A stretch of 43,840 bases of DNA, from positions 1 through 43,840 of the forward strand of contig CACKZW010000007.1 in the NCBI GenBank assembly GCA_902604835.1. The letters are read 5' to 3'. The position numbers and the translations under genes are program-made. This document shows, one piece after another, positions 43,666-43,840 of the stretch (position 1 is its first letter; each line of letters starts with the position of its first letter). Under the pieces are notes generated by a model, which was not told where the DNA came from, ran no database searches, and worked only from the letters and a program-made list of their open reading frames with translations. The DNA comes from an uncultured Candidatus Actinomarina sp. Its GTDB lineage: Bacteria > Actinomycetota > Acidimicrobiia > Actinomarinales > Actinomarinaceae.

Positions 43666-43840
43666 AAATATTTATATTTTAGGGATTGGTGGTTCAGGAA
43701 TGAGCTCTATTGCTAAATATCTTAAACAAAAAGGGCTAAATGTAATAGGCTATGATCAGAGAAAATCATATATAACAAATTTACTTAAGCAAGACGGAAT
43801 TGACGTTGTATTTTCTGAATCTGATATTCCATACGATAAA
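43655..43840 (+). CDS. murC: UDP-N-acetylmuramate-L-alanine ligase MurC, N-terminal part (cut by window edge)
   Basis: An ATG at 43655 inside the end of murG opens a frame that runs to the edge (62 codons). It begins MDYKNIYILGIGGSGMSSIAKYLKQKG, the MurC nucleotide-binding pattern with G-I-G-G-S-G-M-S. MurC adds the first L-alanine. The rest of the gene, and probably ftsQ/ftsZ, lies downstream outside the window. Confidence 0.9.
   Translation, partial: MDYKNIYILGIGGSGMSSIAKYLKQKGLNVIGYDQRKSYITNLLKQDGIDVVFSESDIPYDK

Noticed and set aside
1..43840. CRISPR array, prophage, insertion sequence, defence island or tRNA gene
   Set aside because: No regularly spaced repeats, integrase or transposase, terminal repeats or cloverleaf-like stretches were seen; the few gaps are too short and are explained by the regulatory elements and rnpB listed.

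Overview
The window looks like part of a small, AT-rich, tightly packed actinobacterial chromosome, most likely from a marine streamlined lineage such as the Actinomarinales/Acidimicrobiia. That placement is inference from gene content. The clues are a DUF3040 protein (a family largely restricted to Actinobacteria), an F420-type glucose-6-phosphate-dehydrogenase-like oxidoreductase, an actinobacterial-type LeuB, a meso-diaminopimelate MurE, and a complete mraZ-led division and cell-wall cluster. Almost every gene overlaps or abuts its neighbour, and many start with GTG or TTG.

Layout: (1) 1-5.3 kb: the end of a nucleotide-sugar block (UDP-GlcNAc 2-epimerase, UDP-sugar dehydrogenase), PEP carboxylase, and a convergent M15 D,D-carboxypeptidase. 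(2) 5.4-12 kb: an MMPL/RND transporter, Nif3-like protein, zinc-ribbon coiled-coil protein, RNase HI and a membrane protein, facing a TauE/SafE permease and an F420-dependent oxidoreductase. (3) 12.1-25.7 kb, minus strand: about 13.6 kb read in one direction with no sizeable gap, from a branched-chain amino-acid attenuator through ilvB-ilvN-ilvC-leuA-leuB, a nitroreductase, an RNA methyltransferase, an exonuclease and a System I cytochrome c maturation set (ccmA, B, C, E, F, H, a TPR protein, a ccmG-like thioredoxin) to the RNase P RNA gene. (4) 25.7-31.9 kb, plus strand: queG, ilvD, a metallophosphoesterase, a ROK kinase, a very divergent luciferase-like protein and threonine aldolase. (5) 31.9-34.4 kb: small membrane proteins, a histidine phosphatase, DUF3040, MerR and HNH proteins. 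(6) 34.4 kb to the end: mraZ, rsmH, ftsL, ftsI, murE, mraY, murD, ftsW, murG and murC (cut by the window edge). murF is absent from its usual place.

The most interesting signals are regulatory. A 16-codon leader peptide rich in Leu/Val/Ile codons is followed by tandem hairpins and a T9 terminator directly before ilvB, which is a clear branched-chain amino-acid attenuator. The divergent start between this leader and queG is a 12-bp palindrome that gives both strands a -10-like element about nine bases from their ATG. The mraZ promoter carries four 7-base boxes in a 10-bp register that resemble known MraZ operators. A long, nearly perfect hairpin fills the mraZ-rsmH gap and encloses the rsmH start codon; it is a candidate for the actinobacterial mraW RNA motif. 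I saw no CRISPR array, phage, insertion sequence, tRNA or obvious defence island.
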